NCBI GenBank assembly: GCA_963665045.2
Contig: CAXXJQ010000008.1
Coordinates: 1 to 64,000, forward strand
Length of the DNA: 64,000 nucleotides
Direction of reading: 5' to 3'
Source of the DNA: JAFGRU01 sp016934985
GTDB taxonomy: Bacteria > Desulfobacterota > Desulfuromonadia > Desulfuromonadales > JAAYDE01
A program made the position numbers and the translations under genes. Under the pieces are notes generated by a model, which was given only the letters and a program-made list of their open reading frames with translations, was not told the origin of the DNA and did not search any database. This document shows positions 34,495 through 43,500 of this stretch, in pieces (the stretch's first letter is position 1; every line of letters starts with the position of its first letter).

Positions 34495-35073
34495 ATGAAA
34501 AAGATATCGATAGCTTGGGTTGCTGTTTTAATATTTGGCCTGGTGAATGTCGCTTCTGCCGCTGAAAACGGTAGCGTTTCAAGCACCATCCAAACTTTTA
34601 AGAGTTTTCCCGCGGTGGCCAAGTTCTTCAATAGTGCTTACGGCTATGCCGTTTTCCCAACCATCGGAAAGGCCGGTTTCGTGATTGGCGGTTCATACGG
34701 GGTAGGGGAGGTTTATCGCGGCGGCCAGGCGACCGGGCGAGCAAAGGTTTTTGCCGGATCAGTCGGATTCCAGCTTGGAGGAAAAGCGTTCAGTGAAATA
34801 ATCTTTTTTCAGGACAAGCGGGCTTATGACGAATTCACCAGCGGGAATTTTGAATTCGATGCCACCGCCCAGGCTATTGCCATTACCGCCGGGGTGGAAG
34901 CCAAGGCCAGTACAGCAGGCGCCAGCGCGGGTGCCAGCGCGGGTCCTCGAAGCGGGGTTCAGGCCGAAACAAACTATATGAAAGGCATGGCTACTTTCAT
35001 TCATGGCAAAGGCGGCCTGATGTTTGAATTTTCCATTGGCGGGCAGAAATTCTTTTTTGAACCTTACAGATAA
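34495..35073 (+). CDS. secreted SYLF/YSC84-domain lipid-binding protein, paralog 1
   Basis: A 192-residue exported protein (signal peptide to about residue 22, SASAAE-like). The SYLF/YSC84 domain is clear: AYGYAVFPTIGKAGFVIGGSYGVGEVYRGG and FQLGGKAFSEIIFFQDKRAYDEF. SYLF domains bind acidic phospholipids. A low-complexity Ala/Ser/Gly stretch (ASAGASAGP) precedes the last conserved strand. The start at 34495 follows AAAAAAGGAGCAG. It is about 85% identical by eye to the gene at 35316, so this is a tandem duplication. Confidence 0.85.
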   Translation: MKKISIAWVAVLIFGLVNVASAAENGSVSSTIQTFKSFPAVAKFFNSAYGYAVFPTIGKAGFVIGGSYGVGEVYRGGQATGRAKVFAGSVGFQLGGKAFSEIIFFQDKRAYDEFTSGNFEFDATAQAIAITAGVEAKASTAGASAGASAGPRSGVQAETNYMKGMATFIHGKGGLMFEFSIGGQKFFFEPYR

Positions 35074-35315
35074 GTTGTTTCATGATGTGATTGAAACTTA
35101 CTCTTGGCAGGATTTAATTCCAGTCCAAGGTCTGTTTTTTTGCCGGGACTTCCAACAGGAGGTATGGCGCAGCTAGAGGGTATTCTTCCGGGTTGCCTGA
35201 GTTTTCAATGAAATCTCATGGCGGCTTTTTTTTTAATATGTTGATCGCTGTAAATATTACTGCCGGCACCTCTATTATCCTACACTATTAAACATCTATG
35301 GAAAGGAGTGAAAAA

Positions 35316-35891
35316 ATGAAAAAGATCTCGATCATTTGGGTTGTTGTTTTAGTGTTTGGAGTTGTGAATATTGCCGGCGCCGCTGGAAACGATAGATTTG
35401 CGAGCACCATCGATACCTTCAATAGCTTTCCGGCCCTGGAAAAATTTTTCAATAGCGCTTACGGTTACGCGGTTTTTCCAACCATTGGGAAGGCCGGTTT
35501 CGTGATTGGGGGCTCCTACGGAACAGGGCAGGTTTATCGTGGCGGCCAGGTGATGGGAAGATCAAAGGTTATTGCCGGATCAATCGGATTCCAGCTTGGG
35601 GGCAAAGCGTTCAGTGAAATAATTTTTTTTCAGGACAAGCGGGCCTACGACGAATTCACCAGCGGGAATTTCGAATTTGACGCTACTGCTCAGGCCATAG
35701 CCATCACAGCCGGGGTTGAGGCCAAAGCTGGTACGGCAGGCACGAGTGCAGGCGCGAGCTCCGGGCCAAAGACCGGTGTCCAGGCAGAAACCAACTATGT
35801 AAAAGGTATGGCAACTTTCGTCCATGCCAAAGGCGGCCTCATGTACGAGTTTTCCATTGGGGGCCAGAAATTTATTTTTGAATCTTACTGA
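35316..35891 (+). CDS. secreted SYLF/YSC84-domain lipid-binding protein, paralog 2
   Basis: A 191-residue paralog of the gene at 34495, with the same signal peptide type and SYLF core (AYGYAVFPTIGKAGFVIGGSYGTGQVYRGG, GGKAFSEIIFFQDKRAYDEF). The ATG at 35298 is less likely than 35316, because the ribosome binding site GAAAGGAGTG lies between them. The roughly 240-bp spacer between the paralogs is not conserved with the upstream flank of the first copy, so they may be regulated separately. A repeat A fragment follows. Confidence 0.85.
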   Translation: MKKISIIWVVVLVFGVVNIAGAAGNDRFASTIDTFNSFPALEKFFNSAYGYAVFPTIGKAGFVIGGSYGTGQVYRGGQVMGRSKVIAGSIGFQLGGKAFSEIIFFQDKRAYDEFTSGNFEFDATAQAIAITAGVEAKAGTAGTSAGASSGPKTGVQAETNYVKGMATFVHAKGGLMYEFSIGGQKFIFESY

Positions 35892-35902
35892 TAAGCTTTG
35901 TA

Positions 35903-35972
35903 ACTATTCAGCACTTGGACTCGCGGCGCCCGTGGAAAGGGCATCTGCCGCCCGGATGACGGCGGCTAAGCG
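35903..35972. repeat. dispersed palindromic intergenic repeat, family A copy 3 (truncated)
   Basis: About 70 bp matching one half of the full element: the end actattcagc (35903-35912), then cgcccgtggaaagggcatctg (with one change from the full copy) and ggcggctaagc. The other half is missing. It lies between the second SYLF gene and the TolC-family gene. Confidence 0.65.
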
Positions 35973-36053
35973 TTGTTTGTGGATTTATAAGGTAGCCAAT
36001 TTTATAATGCCCAATCTGAAAACTGACCCTACCTTGCCCATAGGTATAAAACT

Positions 36054-37469
36054 TCAGCGGGCCAAGGGAACATGGGATTCCGGGTGAGGAGATTGAGCAA
36101 CGGCCGTGGACAAAATTGCTTTTGAAAGCCGCTTGAAATCTTCCGGGTATTCCCGAAATGCCGTATCTTTTGTCGGTTGCAGCCTCCCTCCAAACTCCAG
36201 AATACGGTAGGCCGCCATGACCTCGTCCACACTGACTGTTACCAGTTGCCGAGCATATTGAAAGTAGTCCGTCACAGTATTCAAAACATCCAGGAGGCTT
36301 CGTTGGGAAAAGCTGAATTGCTTCAAGTAGGCATCAATGGTTTTTTCACTGGAGTCTACCGCTTCTCGGTATGATTCTTTTTGCTTCTGCAGATAAAGGT
36401 AGGTCGTCCATGCTGAGGTGGTTGCTTCACGAAGCTCAAACAGCTTGGCATCTCGTTCCGAGCGACTTTGGTGTTTTCGCGCCAAAGCGGCGTTTTCCCC
36501 AGCTTTGTCCTGTCCTCCATTATACAAATTCCAGCGCATATTCAGCATGGCATCGGAGGTATTCTGCCAGGAGGGGTCCCCCTCAAGTTGATCATTGTAG
36601 CGATTGCTTAATTCAATATTGATCTTTGGCTTATAGGTTGAGCGTGCAAGGCCCACCCTTTCATGGGCTTCGATGATTCTGGCGTTTAAAGCTTGTAGCT
36701 CAGGATTTCCCTGCTCGGTCCATCTCAACGCTTCCGCCAGGGATTTTGGCAGACTATCCGGAATTTCTGCCTTGGCTAATTCTCCAGGTTTAGCTCCAAC
36801 CACCTGCTCATAATTGGCGATAGCTCTATCCAGGTCAGCTTTACTGATGAATACATTCGACCGGGCACGTGCCATCCGGGCCTGGGTCTGGGTGACATCG
36901 GCAAGGCACCCCGCTCCCGCATGCTCCATTTCAACAAGTGACTGATAAATATCCTGATGAACCTTGAGGACCTTTTCGGCCAGGGCAACAAGCTCACGTT
37001 GTTTGTAAACGTAAAGGTGGGCAGCTATTGCATTTTGGGTAATTGTCTGGGCTGTTTGTTGAATACGGAAGAAGGCTGAATCCAGCAATGCTTTTTGAAG
37101 AGAGATTTGGTGACTGGCTTCTCCCCCATCGTAGATTCTTTGGGTCAATCTGACCGTGAAATCTCCACGATTGCGCCAATCGGTATCCGCCGGATCGGCG
37201 TCATTCTGTCGGGTAGTACTGTCGCTATGCTGTTCCAAACCGTAGCCGAGGAGAAGGTCAACAGAGGGGAGGTAGCGGCCACGGGACTGCCTGAGTTTAT
37301 ATTTAAATGCATCAGCGTTATAGGTCTGGGCCTGCAACCGCGGGCTGTAATTGAGCGCCTGTTCAACTGTTTGATAGAGCGTTGTCAACTCGGCATTTGC
37401 AGAAAACGGAGCTGAGGTGGCTCCACAGAAAAAAAGTATCAGGGAATAAACAATTTTTTTGAAAACCAT
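36054..37469 (-). CDS. TolC-family outer-membrane efflux/secretion channel
   Basis: A protein of about 471 residues. The ATG at 37469 starts a clean signal peptide (VFKKIVYSLILFFCGATSAPFSANA); a longer frame begins at 37526. The mature part shows the two-fold TolC repeat of long helices and strands, for example ALNYSPRLQAQTYNADAFKYKLRQSRGRYLPSVDLLLGYG and its second-half counterpart RSTYKPKINIELSNRY. It ends with helices near RSLLDVLNTVTDYFQYARQLV. It is the last gene of a seven-gene minus-strand operon with HlyD adaptors and a SecA-like motor, and would be the outer-membrane exit for the surface protein at 40547. Confidence 0.86.
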   Translation of the reverse strand: MVFKKIVYSLILFFCGATSAPFSANAELTTLYQTVEQALNYSPRLQAQTYNADAFKYKLRQSRGRYLPSVDLLLGYGLEQHSDSTTRQNDADPADTDWRNRGDFTVRLTQRIYDGGEASHQISLQKALLDSAFFRIQQTAQTITQNAIAAHLYVYKQRELVALAEKVLKVHQDIYQSLVEMEHAGAGCLADVTQTQARMARARSNVFISKADLDRAIANYEQVVGAKPGELAKAEIPDSLPKSLAEALRWTEQGNPELQALNARIIEAHERVGLARSTYKPKINIELSNRYNDQLEGDPSWQNTSDAMLNMRWNLYNGGQDKAGENAALARKHQSRSERDAKLFELREATTSAWTTYLYLQKQKESYREAVDSSEKTIDAYLKQFSFSQRSLLDVLNTVTDYFQYARQLVTVSVDEVMAAYRILEFGGRLQPTKDTAFREYPEDFKRLSKAILSTAVAQSPHPESHVPLAR

Positions 37470-37568
37470 ATAATGGCCCGTCAACATGTAAAACCTGGAA
37501 TAGAAAGAAAAAAAGATTGTTCTCAACTTTTTGAACCCCAGCTTTAGTCCTTGGTTGAAACGCCTTTG

Positions 37569-40550
37569 TCAGCCTGTCAGCGCCAGCGGTGATTTTAGTA
37601 AAAGTTTTTCAACCTCACCCGGAGGGATCGGGCGGCAGAAATAATTCCCCTGAAGATGTTCACAGCCTAAGGCTATCAGGTGGTCAGCCTGATGCATTTC
37701 CTCAACCCCTTCCGCAATAACTTCGAGTCCCAGAGCATGAGCAATGGAAATAATGGAGGTGATGAGTTTTTCAGAATTTTCATCTTTATGAATATCGGCT
37801 ACAAAGGATCTATCAATTTTTATCCCGGACAGTGGGAGATTTTTCAGATAGGACAATGAGGAATAGCCGGTACCAAAATCGTCCAGGGCAACCCGGAGTC
37901 CCATCTTCTTCATGCGTTCCAGAATGACAGAGCTTCTGTCATGGATATTGACCAAAGAGCTTTCCGTCAACTCGATTTCAAGCAAGTGAGTTTCGAGATT
38001 GAACTCATCCAGAATTTCCTGAATCCGGTCGGGTAAATTTTTCTGGTTCAGCTGAGCCCCTGACAAGTTGATTGCTATCGACCCAACCTCCAGCCCCTTA
38101 TCCAGCCACTTTCTGCGCTGGCGGCAGGCGTTATAAAGAACCCAGTCGCCGAGCCTTCTTATCTGCCCGGATTGCTCGGCAACCGGGATAAATTTGTCCG
38201 GTGGTACAGACCCCAAGCGGGCGCTATCCCAGCGAAGCAATGCTTCGAATCCTGTAATCAGCCCCGTTGCAGCTTCGATTTTTGGTTGATAGTGCAGTTC
38301 CAGTTCATCGTTTTGTATGGCTTCATGTAACAGGTTTTCAATTTGCAGTTGATTTGCGGCCATATCATTCAGGCTCTGAGAAGAGAATAAATAACGTTCC
38401 TTCCCCTTGTTTTTTCTTGCATAATTGCAGGCATTGGTTGAACTGCTGTACAATTCTTCCACGTTTTGTCCATCGTGAGGGAAGATGCTGACCCCTATAT
38501 ATGGAGATATGTAAATTTCATTTCCATTGATCTGAAAAGGTTTTTCGAGGGTGTCCATCAAGCGTTTCAACACCCAGGTGACATGGTCAACCTGCTTGAT
38601 ATTGGTCAGCAGAATACCGAATTCCGTCTTGTCGATCAGTGAAACTGACGAATTTCCTTCAACATTTTCGATTACGGCCACGGTGTCGATATTCAGGCGC
38701 AGCAAATCGTTCATTCGTCGGCCGCAATCTTTCCTCAGTTGCTCGGCAGCTTTATCCCCAAGCGTTTCCTGGATGCGTTTGATCGTATCAATCTTCATTG
38801 ACAAGACTGCGACCATATACTCACCACGCTTGCCTCTGGTGATTTCAGCACTCATCCGGTCTTCAAACAGAGAGCGTTTCGGCAAACCGGTTTTAAAATC
38901 GTAAATGGCATAGTGCTCGACCTCGAGGGCCCGTTTGGCCAGAAGCCCTTCAAGCTCCTGTATGCGAGCTTTCAATTGATCCCGGGTTGCATCGGCTGCT
39001 TCCGGTTGTCCGGTTGGCAGAGATAGAGCCGGGCTTTTCTCTCCCCTGTCAGCTTTAGCCAGGGGTTCAATATCTTTCCCCCAGGCAACAACTTTGTTCC
39101 GGCCACTTTGTTTCGCGGCATAAAGGGCTTTATCGGCTTGATTGACCAGGTCCTCAGGTTTGCTGACATTTGATTCAAGGGATGCGACCCCCTGGCTTAC
39201 AGTGATTTTTACCCCCCCGCAGGCATCACTTTCAATTGCCCACCGGATACGCTCGGCAATCTGAAAAGCCATTTCCAGATTAAGACCAGGCAGAACCACG
39301 CAAAATTCTTCTCCGCCGTAACGGCCGACCATGTCGATATCGCGGGTGTAGCTATTTAATGCATCGGCAACCGCCTTGATCACCTGATCGCCTGTGGCGT
39401 GTCCGTAGCGGTCATTGACGGATTTGAAGAAGTCGATATCGACCATCAGGCAGGACAAGTATGTTTCCGATGCTTTCGCCCTGGCAAACAGATCTTCGAA
39501 ATTTCGAACCAGAGAACGTCGGTTCAGACAGAGGGTTAAAGGGTCGTGGTTGGCTAAAAATTCGAGTTCCTTGCTTTTGGCCTGAATTTCATCGTGGGTC
39601 AGCTGCAGCTTTTCAACAAGCTCGTTGAGCTCGAAGTTTTTTTCTTCCAGTTCAGTGATATCGTCAAAAGTAACCAGGGTTCCACGACATTTTCCGGCAT
39701 TATCATTTACCATGGCGGCACTGACCGCCAATTTGATTTGACCACCAAACCTGTTCATCAAACTTAACGAGGTGTCTCTCTGTTCCAGGCCCTCCTGAAA
39801 TACTTTTAGCCATGGAAGCTGACTGATCTGTTTGGGGTTTTGGCAATTCAGCCATCCCAGTTCGGAACCTTTCAGACCAATCAAATCCTTGGGAGATTTG
39901 TCGACAAGTTTGGCAAAGGATTGGTTTGCCATGACGATCTGTTCCTTGTTATCCAGGATCAAAACGCCTTCTTTGAGAACGTCAAAAGCTTTCTGAACCC
40001 GTTTGGGGATAACCGCGGAAGGGTCCAGCTCTCGTAAAGTTCGCCTGATGACAAGAAAAAAGCAGAGGAAACTGCTCAAACCGACAAATACCAGCAGCCC
40101 GACAAAAGAATTTGAAAACCCGCTGGCCAGATTGTTTGTCCAGAGCGGCGCAAACCTGATCTCTACGGTGGCCCAATTTTTTTTCTTTTTAAATACCGGA
40201 ACCAGTACATGAGTCGGGGTCGATTTTCCGTCGGGCGACGCTTGCCAGTGTGCCAGGTGTTCCCCTGCCAAGGCGATCAGTTCGCCTTCTTTTGTACGGA
40301 TAGCGGCGGAACGGATATCCTTGTTTCTCTCCACCACAGAACGCAGGGTGTTCTGGATAGTCTGGTATTCTCCTTTTTCCGCCGCAGCGGAAAACTGCAA
40401 CGCCAGCGATTCACTCAATTCTTTGCGGAGTTCAAGCGCGGCTTTTGTTTCATCCGGGACAAATCCAATCAGGTTGGCCAGAAACAGAAGGTTGGCCGTC
40501 AAAAGAACCAGCGCGATGCTGAGGCGCATTGCGGGAGTTTTAAATATCAT
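37569..40550 (-). CDS. membrane PAS-GGDEF-GGDEF-EAL cyclic di-GMP turnover protein
   Basis: A 993-residue signalling protein. Two membrane helices (about residues 9-30 and 150-170) flank a periplasmic sensor segment. A PAS domain follows (about 190-310, ending in a TLVTFDDITELEEKN signature). The first GGDEF domain is complete, GRYGGEEFCVVLPG, so it should be a diguanylate cyclase. The second is degenerate (TEFGILL instead of GGDEF). The C-terminal EAL domain has FEALLRW, ELTES, DDFGTGYSSL and EGVEE, so a phosphodiesterase is plausible. Its start overlaps the surface-protein stop by 4 bp, so c-di-GMP control is built into the export operon. Confidence 0.88.
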   Translation of the reverse strand: MIFKTPAMRLSIALVLLTANLLFLANLIGFVPDETKAALELRKELSESLALQFSAAAEKGEYQTIQNTLRSVVERNKDIRSAAIRTKEGELIALAGEHLAHWQASPDGKSTPTHVLVPVFKKKKNWATVEIRFAPLWTNNLASGFSNSFVGLLVFVGLSSFLCFFLVIRRTLRELDPSAVIPKRVQKAFDVLKEGVLILDNKEQIVMANQSFAKLVDKSPKDLIGLKGSELGWLNCQNPKQISQLPWLKVFQEGLEQRDTSLSLMNRFGGQIKLAVSAAMVNDNAGKCRGTLVTFDDITELEEKNFELNELVEKLQLTHDEIQAKSKELEFLANHDPLTLCLNRRSLVRNFEDLFARAKASETYLSCLMVDIDFFKSVNDRYGHATGDQVIKAVADALNSYTRDIDMVGRYGGEEFCVVLPGLNLEMAFQIAERIRWAIESDACGGVKITVSQGVASLESNVSKPEDLVNQADKALYAAKQSGRNKVVAWGKDIEPLAKADRGEKSPALSLPTGQPEAADATRDQLKARIQELEGLLAKRALEVEHYAIYDFKTGLPKRSLFEDRMSAEITRGKRGEYMVAVLSMKIDTIKRIQETLGDKAAEQLRKDCGRRMNDLLRLNIDTVAVIENVEGNSSVSLIDKTEFGILLTNIKQVDHVTWVLKRLMDTLEKPFQINGNEIYISPYIGVSIFPHDGQNVEELYSSSTNACNYARKNKGKERYLFSSQSLNDMAANQLQIENLLHEAIQNDELELHYQPKIEAATGLITGFEALLRWDSARLGSVPPDKFIPVAEQSGQIRRLGDWVLYNACRQRRKWLDKGLEVGSIAINLSGAQLNQKNLPDRIQEILDEFNLETHLLEIELTESSLVNIHDRSSVILERMKKMGLRVALDDFGTGYSSLSYLKNLPLSGIKIDRSFVADIHKDENSEKLITSIISIAHALGLEVIAEGVEEMHQADHLIALGCEHLQGNYFCRPIPPGEVEKLLLKSPLALTG

Positions 40551-43500
40551 TCCTCTTTGCCCTTAAAAAGATTTTCCGTTTTCGATTTATCAACAGCTGG
40601 AGTTATATTTTGTTTTTTCTGCTTCTTTCTATGGCCGGCAAGAATTACTATCGGGTCGAACCCGCGCCATAAGGGCAGGGTTGACATCAAACCGGCTATC
40701 ATCGACCCGGCCCGTAGCAGATAGGTGACAATACCGACTGAGAAGGTCGCCATGGTTGCGGCGACGATCTTTGCTTTTACCTCTTCATCATGTTGTTTTG
40801 CCTTGAATGCCTCATCGATTTCCTTTTCAAACTGGTTGTAATCTTCATTAACAACAGCCTTTTTTATGTTGTTAGTCTCAAAAGGCGTTGATTTATTAGG
40901 CTCAAGTGTGTTTTGGAAAACTTCGTGATTGAAATCCGGGTAATTGGTAGAAGTAATTTCTTTGAACAGGTTATTGTCAAAATAAATGTAAGAATGGGTA
41001 TTTCCATGCCTTTTCGAATGGTCGTCGGCGGCATTTTCATTGCCCAGATAAATATTTTGTTCCGTTTCTTCAGCCTCCAAATCCTGGATTTGCACTATTG
41101 AATTGTCTGAGGCCTGTGAAACCTTGTAAGGCGAATATTCTTCAACCATCGGCATCACTTCATGCTCGTAAGGATGGTCATATGCAAGTTCATCTGCAAT
41201 CCAAATATCGTTATCGCCAGTTTCGGATTTTACTGAAATCGCTTCCCAATCGGCCAAGCCCCCTCCATTGTCGTTGGAAACGGGATTGTCAGCTGGTGAA
41301 TCAATTGCCGCAGGGGAGACGCTAAGGGTGAAGTTCTGAGTATCGTTGACGGTTCCATCACTGGTCTGAAGGGTGATGTTGTGGTTGCCGACTTCCGAAT
41401 TGCCCGGCATGCCGGAGAGTGTCGCGGTGCCATCGCCGTTGTCGGTGAAGGTTAACCAGCCAGGAAGCGTGGTGGCGGTGATAGTCAATCCATCGCCATC
41501 GACATCACTTGTGGAGATGCTGTAATTGTAGGCGACATCTTCGGTTGCCGTGGTAACGGCTACCGAATCAAAGGTCGGCGCATCATTGGCCGCGGTGTAG
41601 GTAATGGTTGCGGCCAGAGTACTGGAATCGGCATGGCCATCATTGACAGTCACGTTGAAGGCCGGTGGCAATTCGTTTCCGTCATCGACAAACTGCACCA
41701 TGCCGCCGGCAAGATCCGCGCTGGTAAAAGTGATGATGGCAACACCAACATTGCCGGCAAGCTGGAAGTAGCCCCCAGAAATGGAGCTGACCGTATAAGT
41801 GAAGGCCGTATCGTCAGGATCGGTGATGCCAAAGTTGGCGCCACCCAGGGTGACCGTTTCACCTTCGTTAAGGGTCAGGCTGGCGCTGTCGATAACCGGT
41901 GCGTCGTTGGTCGCTGTATAGGTGATGGTTGCGGCCAACGTGTTCGAATCACTGTCACCATCATTGACGGTTACGCTGAAAGCCGGCGCCGTCTCGTTTC
42001 CGTCGTCTACGAACTGTGCCAGGCCGCCGGCAAGATCCGCGCTGGCAAAAGTGATGATGGCAACGCCAACATTGCTGGAAAGCTGGAAGTAACCGCCGCT
42101 GATCCCACTCAAAGCGTAGGTAAAGCTGCTGTCGTCCGGATCGGTGATGCCAAAGTTGGCGCCACCCAGGGTGACCGTTTCACCTTCGTTAAGGGTCAGG
42201 CTGGCGCTGTCGAGGACCGGGGCGGTGTTGACCTCATTGACCGTAATGGTGAAGGTTTCACTGCCGGAGAGATCGCCGTCGCTGACGGTGACGGTCACGC
42301 TATGATCACCGTTCTGAGCCTCCGTAGGTGACCAGGAGAACGCCCCCGTCGAAGCGTTGATCGTCATGCCGGCGGCAGTCGACGTGGCATCCAGGGAATA
42401 GGTCAGGGTGTCGGCGGGCAGATCGGCGTCGCTGGCCGAAGCGGTGAAGGTCAGGGTCGCGCCCTCGTCGACACTCTGGTTGCCGATGGCGGCAAGTACC
42501 GGTGCATCGTTGGCTGGCGTGACCGTAATGCTGATCACCTGGGTTTCGTTATTACCGTCATCGTCGGTGATCTGGACCGTGAAGCTGTCGGAACCGTTAA
42601 AGTCGGCGTCAGGCGAATATGTCCAGGCGCCGGTTGAGTTGTCGATGGCGGCTGTACCGTTGGTTGCGGCGCTGATGACGGTAAAGTTGGGGGTGGTCAC
42701 GCCGTCGGCCGCGTCGCTTACGATCAGGATGCCGGTAATGTCGCCTGCGTCCTCGCTGCCGGAGCCCGAGGTGTCCCCGCCGAACGTGGCGGAATCGTTG
42801 ACCGGCATGACGGTGATGGTGATCGTGGCGGTATCGGTGCCGCCGTTGGCGTCGTTGATTTCGTAGGTAAAGGTATCGCTGCCGTAAAAATCGGCAGCAG
42901 GGGTATAGGTCCAGGTTCCGTCACCATTATCCAACACGGTACCGTTAGCAGGCTGGGTGAACAAGGTAATGGTGGGGCTGTCTCCGTCGACGTCGCTGTC
43001 ATTGCTGAGAAGATCGGTGGCGGTTGTAATCGTCAGTGGCGTATCCTCATTGGTTGCAAGCGTGTCGTCTGTCGCCACCGGCTCATCGTTGGTCGCTGTG
43101 TAGGTGATGTTTGCTGCCAACGTGTTCGAATCACTGTCACCATCATTGACGGTTACGCTGAAAGCCGGCGCCGTCTCGTTTCCGTCGTCTACGAACTGTG
43201 CCAGGCCGCCGGCAAGATCCGCGCTGGTAAAAGTGATGATGGCAACACCAACATTGCTGGAAAGCTGGAAGTAACCGCCGCTGATCCCACTCAAAGTGTA
43301 GGTAAAGCTGCTGTCGTCCGGATCGGTGATGCCAAAGTTGGCGCCACCCAGGGTGACCGTTTCACCTTCGTTAAGGGTCAGGCTGGCGCTGTCGAGGACC
43401 GGGGCGGTGTTGACTTCATTGACCGTTATAGTAAAGGTTTCACTGTCGGAGAGATCGCCGTCGCTGACGGTGACGGTCACGCTATGATCACCGTTCTGAG

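Noticed and set aside
41633..42866. Long plus-strand frames (232 and 152 codons) opposite the surface-protein gene
   Set aside because: They are antisense to the cadherin-like repeats and exist only because the repeats are GC-biased and internally duplicated.
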